The notes under the pieces are model-generated. The model saw only the letters and a program-made list of their open reading frames with translations. It did no database searches and was not told the origin of the DNA. Source: Fervidibacter sinensis (lineage in GTDB: Bacteria; Armatimonadota; Fervidibacteria; Fervidibacterales; Fervidibacteraceae). From it: a stretch of DNA of 64,000 nucleotides. The stretch lies in NCBI GenBank assembly GCA_032161045.1, contig JAVHTH010000011.1, one strand, 5' to 3'. Below, in pieces: positions 7,483 through 16,911 of this stretch; within the stretch, counting starts at the first letter, position 1, and every line of letters begins with the position of its first letter. The translations under genes and the position numbers were made by a program.

Positions 7483-8607
7483 GTGCCGCAAGGATACAAG
7501 GACTACTATGCGATACTTGGCGTCCCGAGAAATGCGACGCAAGAGGAGATCAAGCAGGCTTACCGGCGTTTGGTCAAACAATGGCATCCGGATTTGCATC
7601 CTGAGAACCGCAAGGAGGCAGAGGAGCGGTTCAAAGAAATTCAGGAAGCCTACGAGGTTTTGTCTGACCCAGAAAAGCGACGCCAATATGACCTTTACGG
7701 CACAGTCGGCGAAGTCCCCGTCCCAACGGGCGTTGGCTTTGATCCCTTTGAGGACTTAATGCGGGTGGTTGACGAATTTTTCGGTTTCGGCAGCACGACA
7801 ACTCGCTACCGAACGAGAACCGAGCGAGGCGAGGATGTTGAAGCGGTTTTGGAAATCACCCTTGAGGAAGCATTTCAAGGCGGTGAGAAAGAGGTTGAAG
7901 CGGAAGTTTTGGTAACTTGCCCTGAGTGCAACGGGTTTGGCGCTTTGGGAGGATTTAAGCGATGTCCTGACTGTCACGGCAGCGGTCGGATTTCCTATTC
8001 ACGCCAAGCAGGCGGAGTTTTCATGCGCACGATGACGACTTGCCCAACCTGTCAAGGGACCGGACAAGTGGCAGCACAGATTTGCGATACCTGTCAAGGG
8101 ATTGGACGAATTGAGACGACAAAAAGGGTCAAAGTTGAATTGCCTGCAGGGATTGAAGACGGGATGACGCTTCGTCTCCCCGGTCAGGGTAACTCTGGCA
8201 AGGCGGGAGGTCCGCCGGGTGATCTTTATGTCACTGTCCGAATTAAGCCCCATCCTGTTTTCCGGCGTGAGGGTATCAACTTGCATATGGACTTGCCCTT
8301 GACATTTCCTCAACTTGCTTTGGGCGATGTCGTTGAAGTCCCAACTCTTGACGGGACAGCGGAGTTGACAATTCCACCGGGAACTCAACCCGGCACAGTT
8401 TTGAAGATTCCCCGTAAAGGTTTCGTCAGCATGAGGAGCGGTCGTCGTGGAGATTTGTTCGTCCATGTCCATGTCACTGTCCCGACCGAACTAACCGAAG
8501 AGCAACGAAAGTTGCTCAGGCAATTAGCGAAGACAATGGGCGTTGAACCTAAGGGCGCCGAGCCTTCATGGTGGGAGCGGGTTAAAGAACGCTTCAAAAA
8601 GACATAG
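7483..8607 (+). CDS. dnaJ: DnaJ co-chaperone
   Basis: This 374-residue protein is a full type I DnaJ. It has an N-terminal J domain with the HPD motif (WHPDLHP, about residue 33), a short Gly/Phe region, four CxxCxGxG zinc motifs (residues about 146-210: CPECNGFG, CPDCHGSG, CPTCQGTG, CDTCQGIG), then the two substrate-binding beta domains. It stimulates DnaK ATPase and delivers unfolded clients. The start is GTG 7483 with GGAGGGG 7 bases upstream. It lies 15 bases after the coiled-coil gene, in the same operon as grpE. Confidence 0.96.
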   Translation: MPQGYKDYYAILGVPRNATQEEIKQAYRRLVKQWHPDLHPENRKEAEERFKEIQEAYEVLSDPEKRRQYDLYGTVGEVPVPTGVGFDPFEDLMRVVDEFFGFGSTTTRYRTRTERGEDVEAVLEITLEEAFQGGEKEVEAEVLVTCPECNGFGALGGFKRCPDCHGSGRISYSRQAGGVFMRTMTTCPTCQGTGQVAAQICDTCQGIGRIETTKRVKVELPAGIEDGMTLRLPGQGNSGKAGGPPGDLYVTVRIKPHPVFRREGINLHMDLPLTFPQLALGDVVEVPTLDGTAELTIPPGTQPGTVLKIPRKGFVSMRSGRRGDLFVHVHVTVPTELTEEQRKLLRQLAKTMGVEPKGAEPSWWERVKERFKKT

Positions 8608-8742
8608 TCGTTCCTTTCGCTTCACTCAAAAATCAGGGGGCAAATCTGGTGGACCTATCGCTGCCCTAACTTTTCGCTCCTCCAAAACGAGAACGAGTGT
8701 TATCTGCCTCATGACCGTCTGCCTCCTTAAACCAAAAATTTT

Positions 8743-8765
8743 CGTTGGGGACAAGCCCCGATGCT
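8743..8765 (-). repeat. Minus-oriented GTAG hairpin
   Basis: CGTTGGGG-acaag-CCCCGATG-CTAC belongs to the same stem family as the copies at 1636, 47652 and 51016. It lies in the gene-poor stretch after dnaJ. Confidence 0.6.
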
Positions 8766-8822
8766 ACATTGGTTTGCATGACAATATGACCGCAAAACCC
8801 GGAGGTAGATTTCACTTGCCCT

Positions 8823-9017
8823 TTACCTCAACCTTGCGACTATCGTCGCTTGAACTTGCCTTCCTTCCTCACCGGTTGCGATAACTCGGACTAAGTAAGC
8901 ACTTGCGGGCAGTGCCTCCTCGTCTCTGCCCTGCCTCTGCCAGACTATCTGATGTTGACCTGCATTTCGGCTTCGTCTACTCTCCAAAACCACAACTTTC
9001 CTACCCGTCAATGTCAT
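8823..9017 (-). pseudogene. Remnant of a FlgD-type Ig-like C-terminal domain
   Basis: The 64-codon minus-strand frame reads like the end of an exported protein's FlgD-like Ig domain: LTGRKVVVLES, then an H-Q-I-V-W segment, RDEEALPA, SAYLVRVIATGEEGR. No upstream part of such a protein is visible on the minus strand, and conserved glycines of the family are missing. I read it as the 3' stub of a lost gene. The rest of 8608-9235 shows no convincing gene. Confidence 0.5.
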
Positions 9018-9235
9018 GACTTCAACTTGTGTCTCTGCAGGCTTCGTCTATGCGAACCGTATCGCAAGGCTTCTTCCTCGCATGAGTTTCAGGCTTTTTC
9101 GCAGCGCCTAAAAGAGCAATTCGGACACGAAGTTGCCATTATCTCAACCCGCTTGCGCTCTCTCGGGGACTGAGCCAACCAGCAGTTAAGTCAACTCCCG
9201 CAAAGGGACGAAATTTTTCGGTCTCTCCTAAGGGC

Positions 9236-11336
9236 TTGTGGATTCGTTCCAATTTTCCCCAACATCCCGAGACTGTCACTTTGCTTTCGGTCTTTTGGCA
9301 ACATTGCAATAACAGTCAAAACCCTTCAAAAACATTGAGGGATTTGGTTGGGCGTCACAGTGGTCAAGTAATCAAGGTTGAGGACAATGCCCTTTTCAGC
9401 GTTTTCCCGAGCGCTCGCTTGGCGCTGGAATGCGCTGTCATATGTCGCAATCGGTTGCGAAAGTGCAATGCTCGTTGTTTCGTGGACACTGTGGATTTAT
9501 CCGATGAGGAGGATTTGACCCGTGCTTTGAAACAAGCGAGGGAGTTGCTTTCAAAATTTGTCAAGGACGGTCAAGTGATTTGTTCGTAAACAACGGCAGC
9601 GTTGCTTAAACGGAATGGATGCTTTCCCGCAAACTTGCAAAAGGCTAAATCTTTGAACGCTTTGAAGTCGGTGAAATTGTTTGTCGTGGACGGTTTCAAC
9701 CCACCTAACAAGGAAGGGAAGTCAAACTTGCCCCCGTTGATTACCTGTTTTTTCGGTCGCTCCCAAGAACTTGAACAGTTGCGCCAATGGGTTTTGAAGG
9801 AGCGAGCACCGTTGGTTACTTTGGTCGGTTTAGGTGGCAGCGGAAAGACAAGACTTGCATTGGAGTTCGGTCACAAAGTCATGGACGATTTTCAAGGGAA
9901 TGTCTTCTTTGTCTCATTGCAAGGGGCTAAAGAAGCAACAATTTTAGGTAAGGCTTTGACGAAAGCGCTGGGTTTGCAAATTTCTTCAGAGAAACAGCCT
10001 TTGGAAACCGCTATACAAGTCCTTTTGGGGCGAAGGTGCTTGTTGATTTGGGACGGTTTTGAGCAAGTTTTGCCCGAAGGTTTGGAGATTCTCCACGATG
10101 TCATGAACCGACTTCCAATGACACAAAATCTCGTCACTTCTCGCTGCCCTTTGAATTTGCCCCAAGAACGAGTTTTGCCAGTGATGCCTTTGCCTTTCCC
10201 GCAAAACTCAGCCTGTGACGGTGAAGAAGTGAAGTTGGATTTGGATGCGATTAGCCAGTTCCCGAGCGTGCAAATGTTCGTTGACCGAGCAAGGGCAATT
10301 TGCCCAGATTTCAGCCTGACAAAAAGAACAGCAGGCAAGATTGCCGAAATCTGTTCCCGCTTGGAAGGACTCCTGCTCGCTATTGAGTTGACAGTTTCGT
10401 GGTTGGCAAATTTGTCGCTAAGCCAAATCTCTGAGCGATTAAAACATCGGTTGAAATTCCTTCAAACACAACGCCGTAATGTTTCCCAACGCCACAAAAG
10501 CATTAAAGCAGTATTGGCAATGACTTGGGAACTTCTGCCTGAGGATTTGAAATATGCGCTCGCTTGCTTGAGCGTTTTCCGAAGCGGTGCAACCATTGGT
10601 GCCCTACAAGCAGTGGCAGGGATGAAAAACATCAACGAGGCTGTATCGCAATTGCAAGGTTGGGGTTTGGTTTTCCCAGTTGGGCAGCAAATTTTTGAAC
10701 AGAGGTTCACTTTGTTGGACATCGTTCGTGAGTTTGTCTTAGAAACGCTTGATCGCAAAGTTCTAAACGATCTGCGTCATCGGCATAGCAAATTCTTCGC
10801 TTTGTTGGCGGAAAAGTTTGCCAAAAGCGAAGGGCGTGGTGGGAAAAAGTGGTCTGAATGGCTCAGGCGAATGGAGTGGTAACAACAAACTTGCTTGCTC
10901 TTTGCTTTCGCAAAGCCTTCAGATTTGGCGAGAGTTGGGTGACCGATGGGGCATTGCTAATGCTCTGCGCAAACTGGCGGTGTCGGAAACAAGGTGTGGC
11001 AATTTTAAGGAAGCGCTGAACTAACTTCAAGAAAGCCTTCAGATTTGTCAAGACTTAAGGGACAAGTTAGGCATTGTAGAAGCAATGGAAGCGTTGGCAG
11101 GGACCTTCCACGAAATGGGCAACTGCGCTCTTTCGGTGCGATTTCTTTCTGCCGCAGAAAACTTGCACTGCAGGCTCGGAGCACCGCTGCCTGAAGTTAG
11201 GCGAGAACGGTTGACAATTTTGCAGAACGAATTGCGTGACAGGTTAGGACAGTCCCGTTTTGAAACGGAGTGGTGTGGTCGGAAAATCAATTTGCGCTGT
11301 CTTTTTTCGCACCTTAAACTCAAAACGCCCACCTGA
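9236..11336 (+). pseudogene. Decayed cyclase-like / NB-ARC ATPase / TPR regulator
   Basis: Three blocks in one direction reconstruct one large regulator. 9236-9589 resembles a class III nucleotide cyclase domain (HSGQVIKVEDNALFSVFPSARLAL). After an in-frame TAA (9587) the same frame continues from 9602 into an AfsR/LuxR-like ATPase with Walker A GLGGSGKTRLAL and Walker B-like LLIWDGFEQVL. Near 10850 the frame shifts by one and TPR-like helices follow (LQIWRELGDRWGIANALRKLA), interrupted by a TAA at 11022. Cyclase catalytic metal residues are not recognisable. Two stops and a frameshift indicate a dead gene, although the central ATPase frame of 426 codons is intact and could still be expressed. 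Confidence 0.72.
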
Positions 11337-11494
11337 TCCCGCCGTCAAAGTTTAAACACTGCCCCTAAAATCAGTTAAGGCAACGAGGTTGAAAGTCCAC
11401 CTTTTGGAGGTTGCTCCCAAATTTTGGCTCTGTAGAAATCCTGCATGGTAGTGTCGTTCTTTGCGGGCAACAGTCGTTTTGAAAACAAAACACT

Positions 11495-11574
11495 GTAGCG
11501 TCGCCCCTTGCGGGCGACGGTCGTTAAACTACTGAGGGTGAGGGTAAGTTAAATTGCTGAGGGTGAGGGCAAGC
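11495..11574. repeat. GTAG hairpin plus a 25-bp tandem duplication
   Basis: A hairpin GTAG-CGTCGCC...GGGCGACG occupies 11495-11520. Directly after it, a 25-base unit beginning TAAACTACTGAGGGTGAGGG (11525) repeats with a few changes from 11550. The rest of 11337-11677 holds no gene I can support; the argC ribosome site lies at its end. Confidence 0.6.
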
Positions 11575-11677
11575 AATGGATTTCTGGAGGGCTAAAATTC
11601 TTTAAGCACGCAACTTAACCTTGACAGAAACGAGCGGTTTCAGCCATTGAATCCGAAAACGCAGGAGGAGGCTGCTA

Positions 11678-12733
11678 ATGGGAGAACGAAAACTCAAAGT
11701 GGCAATTATCGGAGCAACAGGTTACACTGGTGGCGAGTTGGCAAGGATTTTGCTTCAGCATCCCTATGTCCAAATTACTGCGCTGTTGCGCCTTTCATCT
11801 GAGGAAGCATTGCCACTCCACAAGGCACATCCACACCTGCGTGGGTTGACAGAACTTGAATGTGTCCCTTACGATGAATCTTTGCTGGAAGGTGTTGATG
11901 CGGTTTTTCTCGCCGTGCCAAACGGAATCGCAATGGAGTTGGCACCGAAATTGCTTGCTAAGGGTATTAAAGTCGTTGACCTTTCCGCCGATTTTCGCTT
12001 TCGCGACGCAGAAACCTACGAACACTGGTATCGCAAAACCCATACCGCAAAGGATTTGCTTTCGGAAGCGGTTTATGGTGTCCCTGAAATTCACCGCGAG
12101 CAAATCCGAAGCGCTCGCTTAGTCGCTAATCCCGGCTGCTACCCGATTTCCGCGTTGATCGCTTTAGCCCCCCTTTTGCGTCGTCGCTTGGTTCAACTTG
12201 ACAGCATTGTAGTTGACAGCAAGTCAGGCGTTTCTGGGGCTGGACGCTCACGGCTTGAAGTCGGTTATTTGTTCACCGAACTTGATGATGATTTCAGGGC
12301 ATATGGAGTTGCTGGTCACAGGCATACACCGGAAATGGAACAGGAATTCACTGCCTTGGCTGGAGAGACTGTCCGCATCACATTTACGCCACATCTCGTT
12401 CCAATGGTGCGAGGCATTTTCACGACCGCTTACGCAAAACTTGTAGAACCGATGAGCACATCGGATGTCCATGCCATCTATGCCGAAGATTACGCCGATG
12501 AGCCTTTCGTTCGCGTCTTGGATGCCGGTGAATTGCCGAGGGTTAAAGCCGTTGTCGGCAGCAATTTCTGTGATGTTTCCGTCGTTGTTGATGAACGAAC
12601 CCAAAGGGTCATTGCCCTTTTGGTCATTGACAACCTTGTCAAGGGCGCATCCGGCAACGCAGTCCAGTGCTTCAATTTGATGTTTGGGTTGGACGAACGG
12701 GCAGGCTTATGGCAGGCTGGTCTTGCCCCGTGA
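11678..12733 (+). CDS. argC: N-acetyl-gamma-glutamyl-phosphate reductase
   Basis: The 351-residue protein has an N-terminal NAD(P) fold (IIGATGYTGGELARIL), the catalytic cysteine in NPGCYPISALIAL (about residue 154) and the catalytic histidine segment GHRHTPEMEQE. It reduces N-acetylglutamyl-5-phosphate to the semialdehyde, the third step of arginine synthesis. GGAGGAGG stands just before the ATG. No other arginine gene is adjacent; a class III aminotransferase at 44.4 kb could in principle be ArgD-like. Confidence 0.95.
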   Translation: MGERKLKVAIIGATGYTGGELARILLQHPYVQITALLRLSSEEALPLHKAHPHLRGLTELECVPYDESLLEGVDAVFLAVPNGIAMELAPKLLAKGIKVVDLSADFRFRDAETYEHWYRKTHTAKDLLSEAVYGVPEIHREQIRSARLVANPGCYPISALIALAPLLRRRLVQLDSIVVDSKSGVSGAGRSRLEVGYLFTELDDDFRAYGVAGHRHTPEMEQEFTALAGETVRITFTPHLVPMVRGIFTTAYAKLVEPMSTSDVHAIYAEDYADEPFVRVLDAGELPRVKAVVGSNFCDVSVVVDERTQRVIALLVIDNLVKGASGNAVQCFNLMFGLDERAGLWQAGLAP

Positions 12734-12751
12734 ATTTGGGAGGCGATGAAA

Positions 12752-13015
12752 ATGACTTTGGCGAAAATCTCGCCCGACGGCACAATCGTCGTTCCTGAGG
12801 AACTGCTAAAGGAGGCAGGCTTAACAGAATCCCCAAAAGCCATCGCTTGGGTTGAAGACGGTAAACTCATCATCGCAACGGCTGAGTTGGTGTGGGAAAC
12901 TTACGCAAAAAAATTGCAGGAACTTAGGAACGGAAAGTCATTGGATGAGTGGCTTGCAGAATTGGACAGCATTTTGGAAAGGATGAGGCACGAGGATGAC
13001 CCGAACAGGTTGTGA
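12752..13015 (+). CDS. SpoVT/AbrB-like antitoxin
   Basis: The 87-residue protein starts with the swapped-hairpin AbrB signature (LAKISPDGTIVVPEELLKEAG) and ends in a charged helix that would bind the partner. ATG 12752 is chosen over 12746 because GGGAGG at 12738-12743 is then 8 bases away. Its stop overlaps the start of the PIN gene (GTGA), the usual vapBC arrangement. Predicted role: bind and silence the PIN protein and repress the operon. Confidence 0.7.
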   Translation: MTLAKISPDGTIVVPEELLKEAGLTESPKAIAWVEDGKLIIATAELVWETYAKKLQELRNGKSLDEWLAELDSILERMRHEDDPNRL

Positions 13016-13401
13016 CACAGGATTTGTTGTGCGAATGGGAACGGGACATCCTTGAAGTTGACCAAGTCATAAGTGACGCAAAGCAAGGACTAAGGGTTTT
13101 GATCATTCCAACAATTGTTGTCACTGAGTTTCTCAGGCTTCATTACCGATTAGGCACGGGAAGCCATGCTGAGGGCTTTATAATCGCCCTTCAAAGCCAA
13201 CCATATGTGCAAATCGTTGAAGTCGGTTTTACCACTGCGCTCCGAGCAGCAAAACTTTCTCACTCGTTGGGATTGCCCACTGTAGACGCCCTAATCTTGG
13301 CTGCGTGTTTGGAAGCAGGTTGCGATGAATTTTGGACTACCGATAGACAGCACTTTGCGATCGCCGAACATCAAGGAATTGTCAAGATCATTTGGTTGTG
13401 A
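13012..13401 (+). CDS. PIN-domain toxin, N-terminus short
   Basis: The 129-residue protein has the central and C-terminal PIN acidic sites (VVTEFL, TVDALILAACLEAG, TTDRQHF). PIN proteins normally open with a hydrophobic strand ending in Asp (L-D-T/S); here the frame begins VTQDLLCEWERD, so the first catalytic aspartate is either D4 or missing. That could mean an inactive toxin or a start lost by overlap with the antitoxin. VapC-type PIN proteins cut RNA. Confidence 0.65.
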   Translation: MTQDLLCEWERDILEVDQVISDAKQGLRVLIIPTIVVTEFLRLHYRLGTGSHAEGFIIALQSQPYVQIVEVGFTTALRAAKLSHSLGLPTVDALILAACLEAGCDEFWTTDRQHFAIAEHQGIVKIIWL

Positions 13402-13477
13402 CCGAAAGGGTCAATACGCAGCGTTAACGGCTATGTGTTGCCTTTGTGCAAAGACGCTTGGCAAGGAGGGGTTTAGC

Positions 13478-14155
13478 ATGAGCAAGTTTGTTTTGTGCTT
13501 GATGTGTTTTTTGCTTGTTCTCTCTGAGATGTCGTTTACCCAACCTTTGGAACAGCAACCCAAAATCATCAAACTCCCTGAGCCGAACAAAAAGCGTGGG
13601 CTTCCCGTGATGGAAGCACTGGCGGTCAGAGCATCGGTCACTGAGTGGTCGGATAAGGACTTAAGCATCCAAGATTTGTCCGACCTCCTTTGGGCAGCGA
13701 ACGGGATAAATCGTCCTGAAATCGGGAAGAGGACTGCCCCATCCGCTCAAAATGCTCAAGATGTTGACATTTATGTGTTCATGAAAGACGGCGTTTACCT
13801 TTACGATGCGAAGACTCACAGTTTGGTGCAAGTTGTTCAAGGTGACCATCGGTTATTGTTTTTCCCACCAAGACCACAGCAACCCCCTTCCGAGCAAATG
13901 ACCATGCCACCAGTTGTGCTTTTGCTTGTGACAGACATTTCCCGTTTCCGCTTCGGTCCAGAAGAACTCAAGCGAGAATGGGGTGCTATTGATGTCGGCA
14001 TCGTTTCTCAAAACATTTCAATCTTCTGCGCAGCAGTGGGATTGGGCACGAGACCGAGGGCGTCAATGGACAGAGAGAAAATCCGTGCCTTGCTCAAACT
14101 CAAGGAAACTCAGTTTCCATTGCTCAACCATCCAGTGGGGCACAAAAAGGAATAG
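13478..14155 (+). CDS. Exported nitroreductase-family protein
   Basis: The 225-residue protein opens with a signal peptide or membrane anchor (SKFVLCLMCFLLVL) and continues with the SagB/nitroreductase-like pattern: an arginine-serine switch segment (RASVTEWSDKDLS), LLWAANGINRP, GKRTAPSAQNAQ, and near the end AIDVGIVSQNISIFCAAVGLG. Such proteins bind FMN and reduce or oxidise small substrates; an exported version is less usual. ATG 13478 is used because GGAGGGG stands 7 bases upstream. Confidence 0.72.
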   Translation: MSKFVLCLMCFLLVLSEMSFTQPLEQQPKIIKLPEPNKKRGLPVMEALAVRASVTEWSDKDLSIQDLSDLLWAANGINRPEIGKRTAPSAQNAQDVDIYVFMKDGVYLYDAKTHSLVQVVQGDHRLLFFPPRPQQPPSEQMTMPPVVLLLVTDISRFRFGPEELKREWGAIDVGIVSQNISIFCAAVGLGTRPRASMDREKIRALLKLKETQFPLLNHPVGHKKE

Positions 14156-14222
14156 CATTCATGCAGCGGAAAGGTAAGGCTCTCGCCGAACTTAGGAACT
14201 TTAAAGCGAGGTGAGTTTGTCA

Positions 14223-15473
14223 ATGCGTCACTACCTTGGTGGGAAACCATTGACAAGGTTTGATGATGCCCTTGAGAAGTTGTTGAATGCAGTGCAACCC
14301 ATAACTTGTGTGGAGACAGTGGTTCTAACTGAAGCAGTCAATCGCGTTTTAGCGGAAACCGTAACCGCCCCTTTTGATGTCCCACCTTTCAACCGGGCAG
14401 CAATGGACGGTTACGCCTTGAGGGCAAGCGACATTGCTGAAGCGTCACCGGAAAATCCCGTCAGTTTGAAACTCATTGGCTCAGTCTACGCTGGTGAAAT
14501 GCCGATGTGCACTGTTGTTGAAGGTAGTTGCGTCCAAGTTGCGACAGGGGCACCTGTGCCGGAAGGAGCGGATTGCGTTGTGCCAATTGAAGACACGGAA
14601 CGAGACGGTGAAGTGGTGCGGATTTTGAAAGCGTTTCCGCCAAACGCCAACATAACTGAGAAGGGTGCAGATGTCAGGCAAGGCAATGTCGTGTTGACTG
14701 AAGGAGATTTGTTGACACCTGCTAAGGTTGGGATATTGGCGGCATTGGGACTTGACAAAGTTAAAGTTTACGCTAAGCCCAAAGTCGCAATTTTGCCGAC
14801 AGGGAACGAAATCGCAAAACCGGGCACACAGTTGCGAACTGGGCAAATTTACGATGTCAACACTTACACGATTGCTGCGCTGGCAAATCAACATGGCTGT
14901 GAACCATTGCCTATGGACATCGTTCCTGACGAACCTGAAGCGTTAAAGCAGGCTTTGGACGAAGCGATGAGGGTTGCCGATTGCATAGTTTTTTCGGCAG
15001 GTAGCGCTGTCGGTGAAAGAGATTTGTTGCCCAATTTGCTGAACGAACGAGGAACGGTGCTATTTCACGGTCTCGCTGTCCGCCCGGGGCGTCCAACTTT
15101 GGCAGCGGTCGTTGACGGCAAAATCGTTGTCAACCTGCCCGGCTTTCCAACTTCATGCCTGATGATGGCGATGGTGCTATTAGTGCCAGTTTGGCGCAAG
15201 ATGGCGAGGTTGCCAGAATGGCAGCCGAAAACGGTTGCAGCGAAATTGGCTCATGATGTCCGCTCGCCAGAAGGTTTAAAGCAGTTTTTGACGGTGAGGC
15301 TCAAAAGACGGGACGAGGGACGAGGGACGGGGGACGAGGAATTCTTTGCTGAGAGTGCATACAAAGAGTCAGGCACAATCACAAGTCTGTCCGAAGCCGA
15401 TGGCTTCATCGTCATACCTGAAGAAGTAACTCAAATTCCAACAGGCATGACGGTAACGGTGACATTGATTTGA
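14223..15473 (+). CDS. moeA: Molybdopterin molybdenumtransferase MoeA
   Basis: The 416-residue protein carries MoeA landmarks: FNRAAMDGYAL, GADVRQGN, PKVAILPTGNEI and the PGFPTS segment before domain IV. It inserts molybdate or tungstate into adenylylated molybdopterin. ATG 14223 follows GAGGTGA by 8 bases; GTG 14211 is a less likely start. A heptamer tract (15310-15337) inserts an RDEGRGTGDEE-type loop into the C-terminal domain IV. No other cofactor gene adjoins. Confidence 0.93.
   Translation: MRHYLGGKPLTRFDDALEKLLNAVQPITCVETVVLTEAVNRVLAETVTAPFDVPPFNRAAMDGYALRASDIAEASPENPVSLKLIGSVYAGEMPMCTVVEGSCVQVATGAPVPEGADCVVPIEDTERDGEVVRILKAFPPNANITEKGADVRQGNVVLTEGDLLTPAKVGILAALGLDKVKVYAKPKVAILPTGNEIAKPGTQLRTGQIYDVNTYTIAALANQHGCEPLPMDIVPDEPEALKQALDEAMRVADCIVFSAGSAVGERDLLPNLLNERGTVLFHGLAVRPGRPTLAAVVDGKIVVNLPGFPTSCLMMAMVLLVPVWRKMARLPEWQPKTVAAKLAHDVRSPEGLKQFLTVRLKRRDEGRGTGDEEFFAESAYKESGTITSLSEADGFIVIPEEVTQIPTGMTVTVTLI
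15310..15337. repeat. Heptanucleotide tract inside moeA (4 units)
   Basis: The tract is GGGACGA, GGGACGA, GGGACGG, GGGACGA in the coding strand. The encoded loop is Gly/Asp/Arg-rich and lies in the variable C-terminal domain. Confidence 0.7.
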
Positions 15474-15503
15474 GTGCTATGCTTGTATATGAGGTGACCT
15501 TTC

Positions 15504-16544
15504 GTGCTGGAGACAGAGTTATTGACTGTCAAGCAACGACCTTCTGTCGCCTACACTGAAGCGACAAGAGCAATTGAGCAGGACGAAGAGATACGGAACA
15601 TGACTGAAGAGCAACTTATTGACGCTATTAACCGCTTGCGCAAAGAGCGAAATGCCGTGATCTTGGCTCACAATTACCAAATCCCCGTTATTCAAGACCT
15701 TGCCGATTTTGTTGGCGACTCGTTGGAGTTATCAAGGCAGGCAGCACAAACCGATGCCGATGTCATCGTCTTCTGTGGCGTTCACTTTATGGCGGAAACT
15801 GCAGCGATTTTGTGCCCCGACAAAAAAGTTCTTATCCCCGATCCTGAAGCGGGCTGCTCTCTGGCAGCAACCGTTACCGCCGAGCAAGTTCGCCAATGGA
15901 AGGAAAAACATCCCGACGCCATAGTCGTCGCTTACATCAACACGACAGCGGAAGTTAAAGCGGAAGTTGACTATTGCTGCACTTCTGCGAACGCAATTAA
16001 AGTCGTTCAAGCACTTCCGCCTGACCGAGAAATTTTGTTCCTTCCTGACATGTTCTTGGGTGCATATGTTCAACGAGTTACGGGTCGGAAGATGTATCTC
16101 TGGCCGGGCGAATGCCATGTCCACGCTGGAATTCGTCCCGAACACATTCAGGGCTTGTTTGAGCGATACCCTGACGCCGATTTACTTTTGCACCCTGAAT
16201 GTGGCTGCATAAGTCAATGTATGTATGCTTTGGCTGAAGGTGATCTGCCGGCGGACCGAACTTTCATTTACAGCACGAGCGGGATGATAAGGCATGTCCG
16301 CAATTCGCCTATGCCAACCCACTTAATTGCAACCGAAATTGGCATTTTGCACCGAATGCGAAAGGAAGCGCCTAACAAGCGATTTGTTCCTGTCAAGGAA
16401 GACGCCATCTGCGAATACATGAAGGCAATCACTCTACCGAAAGTTTACCGAAGTTTGCGAGACATGGTTTACGAAGTTACTGTCCCACCAGATATCGCTG
16501 AGCGGGCAAGAAAGGCAATTGAGCGAATGTTGGAAATTGCGTGA
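15504..16544 (+). CDS. nadA: Quinolinate synthase
   Basis: The 346-residue protein has NadA features: ILAHNYQIP near residue 55, GVHFMAETAAIL, the substrate-site region DYCCTSANA and the HPECGC cysteine pair that helps hold a [4Fe-4S] cluster. It condenses iminoaspartate with dihydroxyacetone phosphate in NAD synthesis. The GTG start follows GAGGTGA by 6 bases. nadB and nadC are not in the window. Confidence 0.95.
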   Translation: MLETELLTVKQRPSVAYTEATRAIEQDEEIRNMTEEQLIDAINRLRKERNAVILAHNYQIPVIQDLADFVGDSLELSRQAAQTDADVIVFCGVHFMAETAAILCPDKKVLIPDPEAGCSLAATVTAEQVRQWKEKHPDAIVVAYINTTAEVKAEVDYCCTSANAIKVVQALPPDREILFLPDMFLGAYVQRVTGRKMYLWPGECHVHAGIRPEHIQGLFERYPDADLLLHPECGCISQCMYALAEGDLPADRTFIYSTSGMIRHVRNSPMPTHLIATEIGILHRMRKEAPNKRFVPVKEDAICEYMKAITLPKVYRSLRDMVYEVTVPPDIAERARKAIERMLEIA

Positions 16545-16573
16545 AGGGTTAAGGAATTTTGAGGTGGCGAATC

Positions 16574-16906
16574 GTGTGGGACGAAAGGGTAGTGGCTGCG
16601 TTGGTGAAAATAGCCGAAGACGATTTGCAATCGCAAAGGTGGGCAAGGGATTTTTCGGATAAGTTGCGTCAGCGAAATGTGACAGTGACAATGGTGCAAC
16701 ATGTCATCACTCACGCAGATGCTATTGTGCTTTATCGCCATCGTGGATTTCGGTCAATTGGATTTTGGTATGCTCGCTGGCGGTTAATTGTCGTTTGGTC
16801 ACCGCTCCGTCCGTCCAGATGGGTGACTGTCTTTCACAAGCCAATGCATGGAAGGGATTACCTGATGAACCAAGAGGATGCTGAATTGTTGTGGGAAAGG
16901 AGGTAA
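16574..16906 (+). CDS. Unknown small protein, DUF4258-like (copy A1 of a duplicated pair)
   Basis: The 110-residue basic protein begins VWDERVVAALVKIAED. Its layout (R-x-x-V-T-x-x-M-V-x-x-V-I-x-H-A-D, then GFWYARWRLIVV, then RWVTVFHKP) resembles small RelE/BrnT-fold proteins such as DUF4258, but the match is by pattern only. GTG 16574 is chosen because GAGGTGG lies 6 bases upstream. Gene B1 begins 5 bases after its stop. A second copy of the unit follows at 17282, so the pair duplicated in tandem. Confidence 0.5.
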   Translation: MWDERVVAALVKIAEDDLQSQRWARDFSDKLRQRNVTVTMVQHVITHADAIVLYRHRGFRSIGFWYARWRLIVVWSPLRPSRWVTVFHKPMHGRDYLMNQEDAELLWERR

Positions 16907-16911
16907 CGCCT

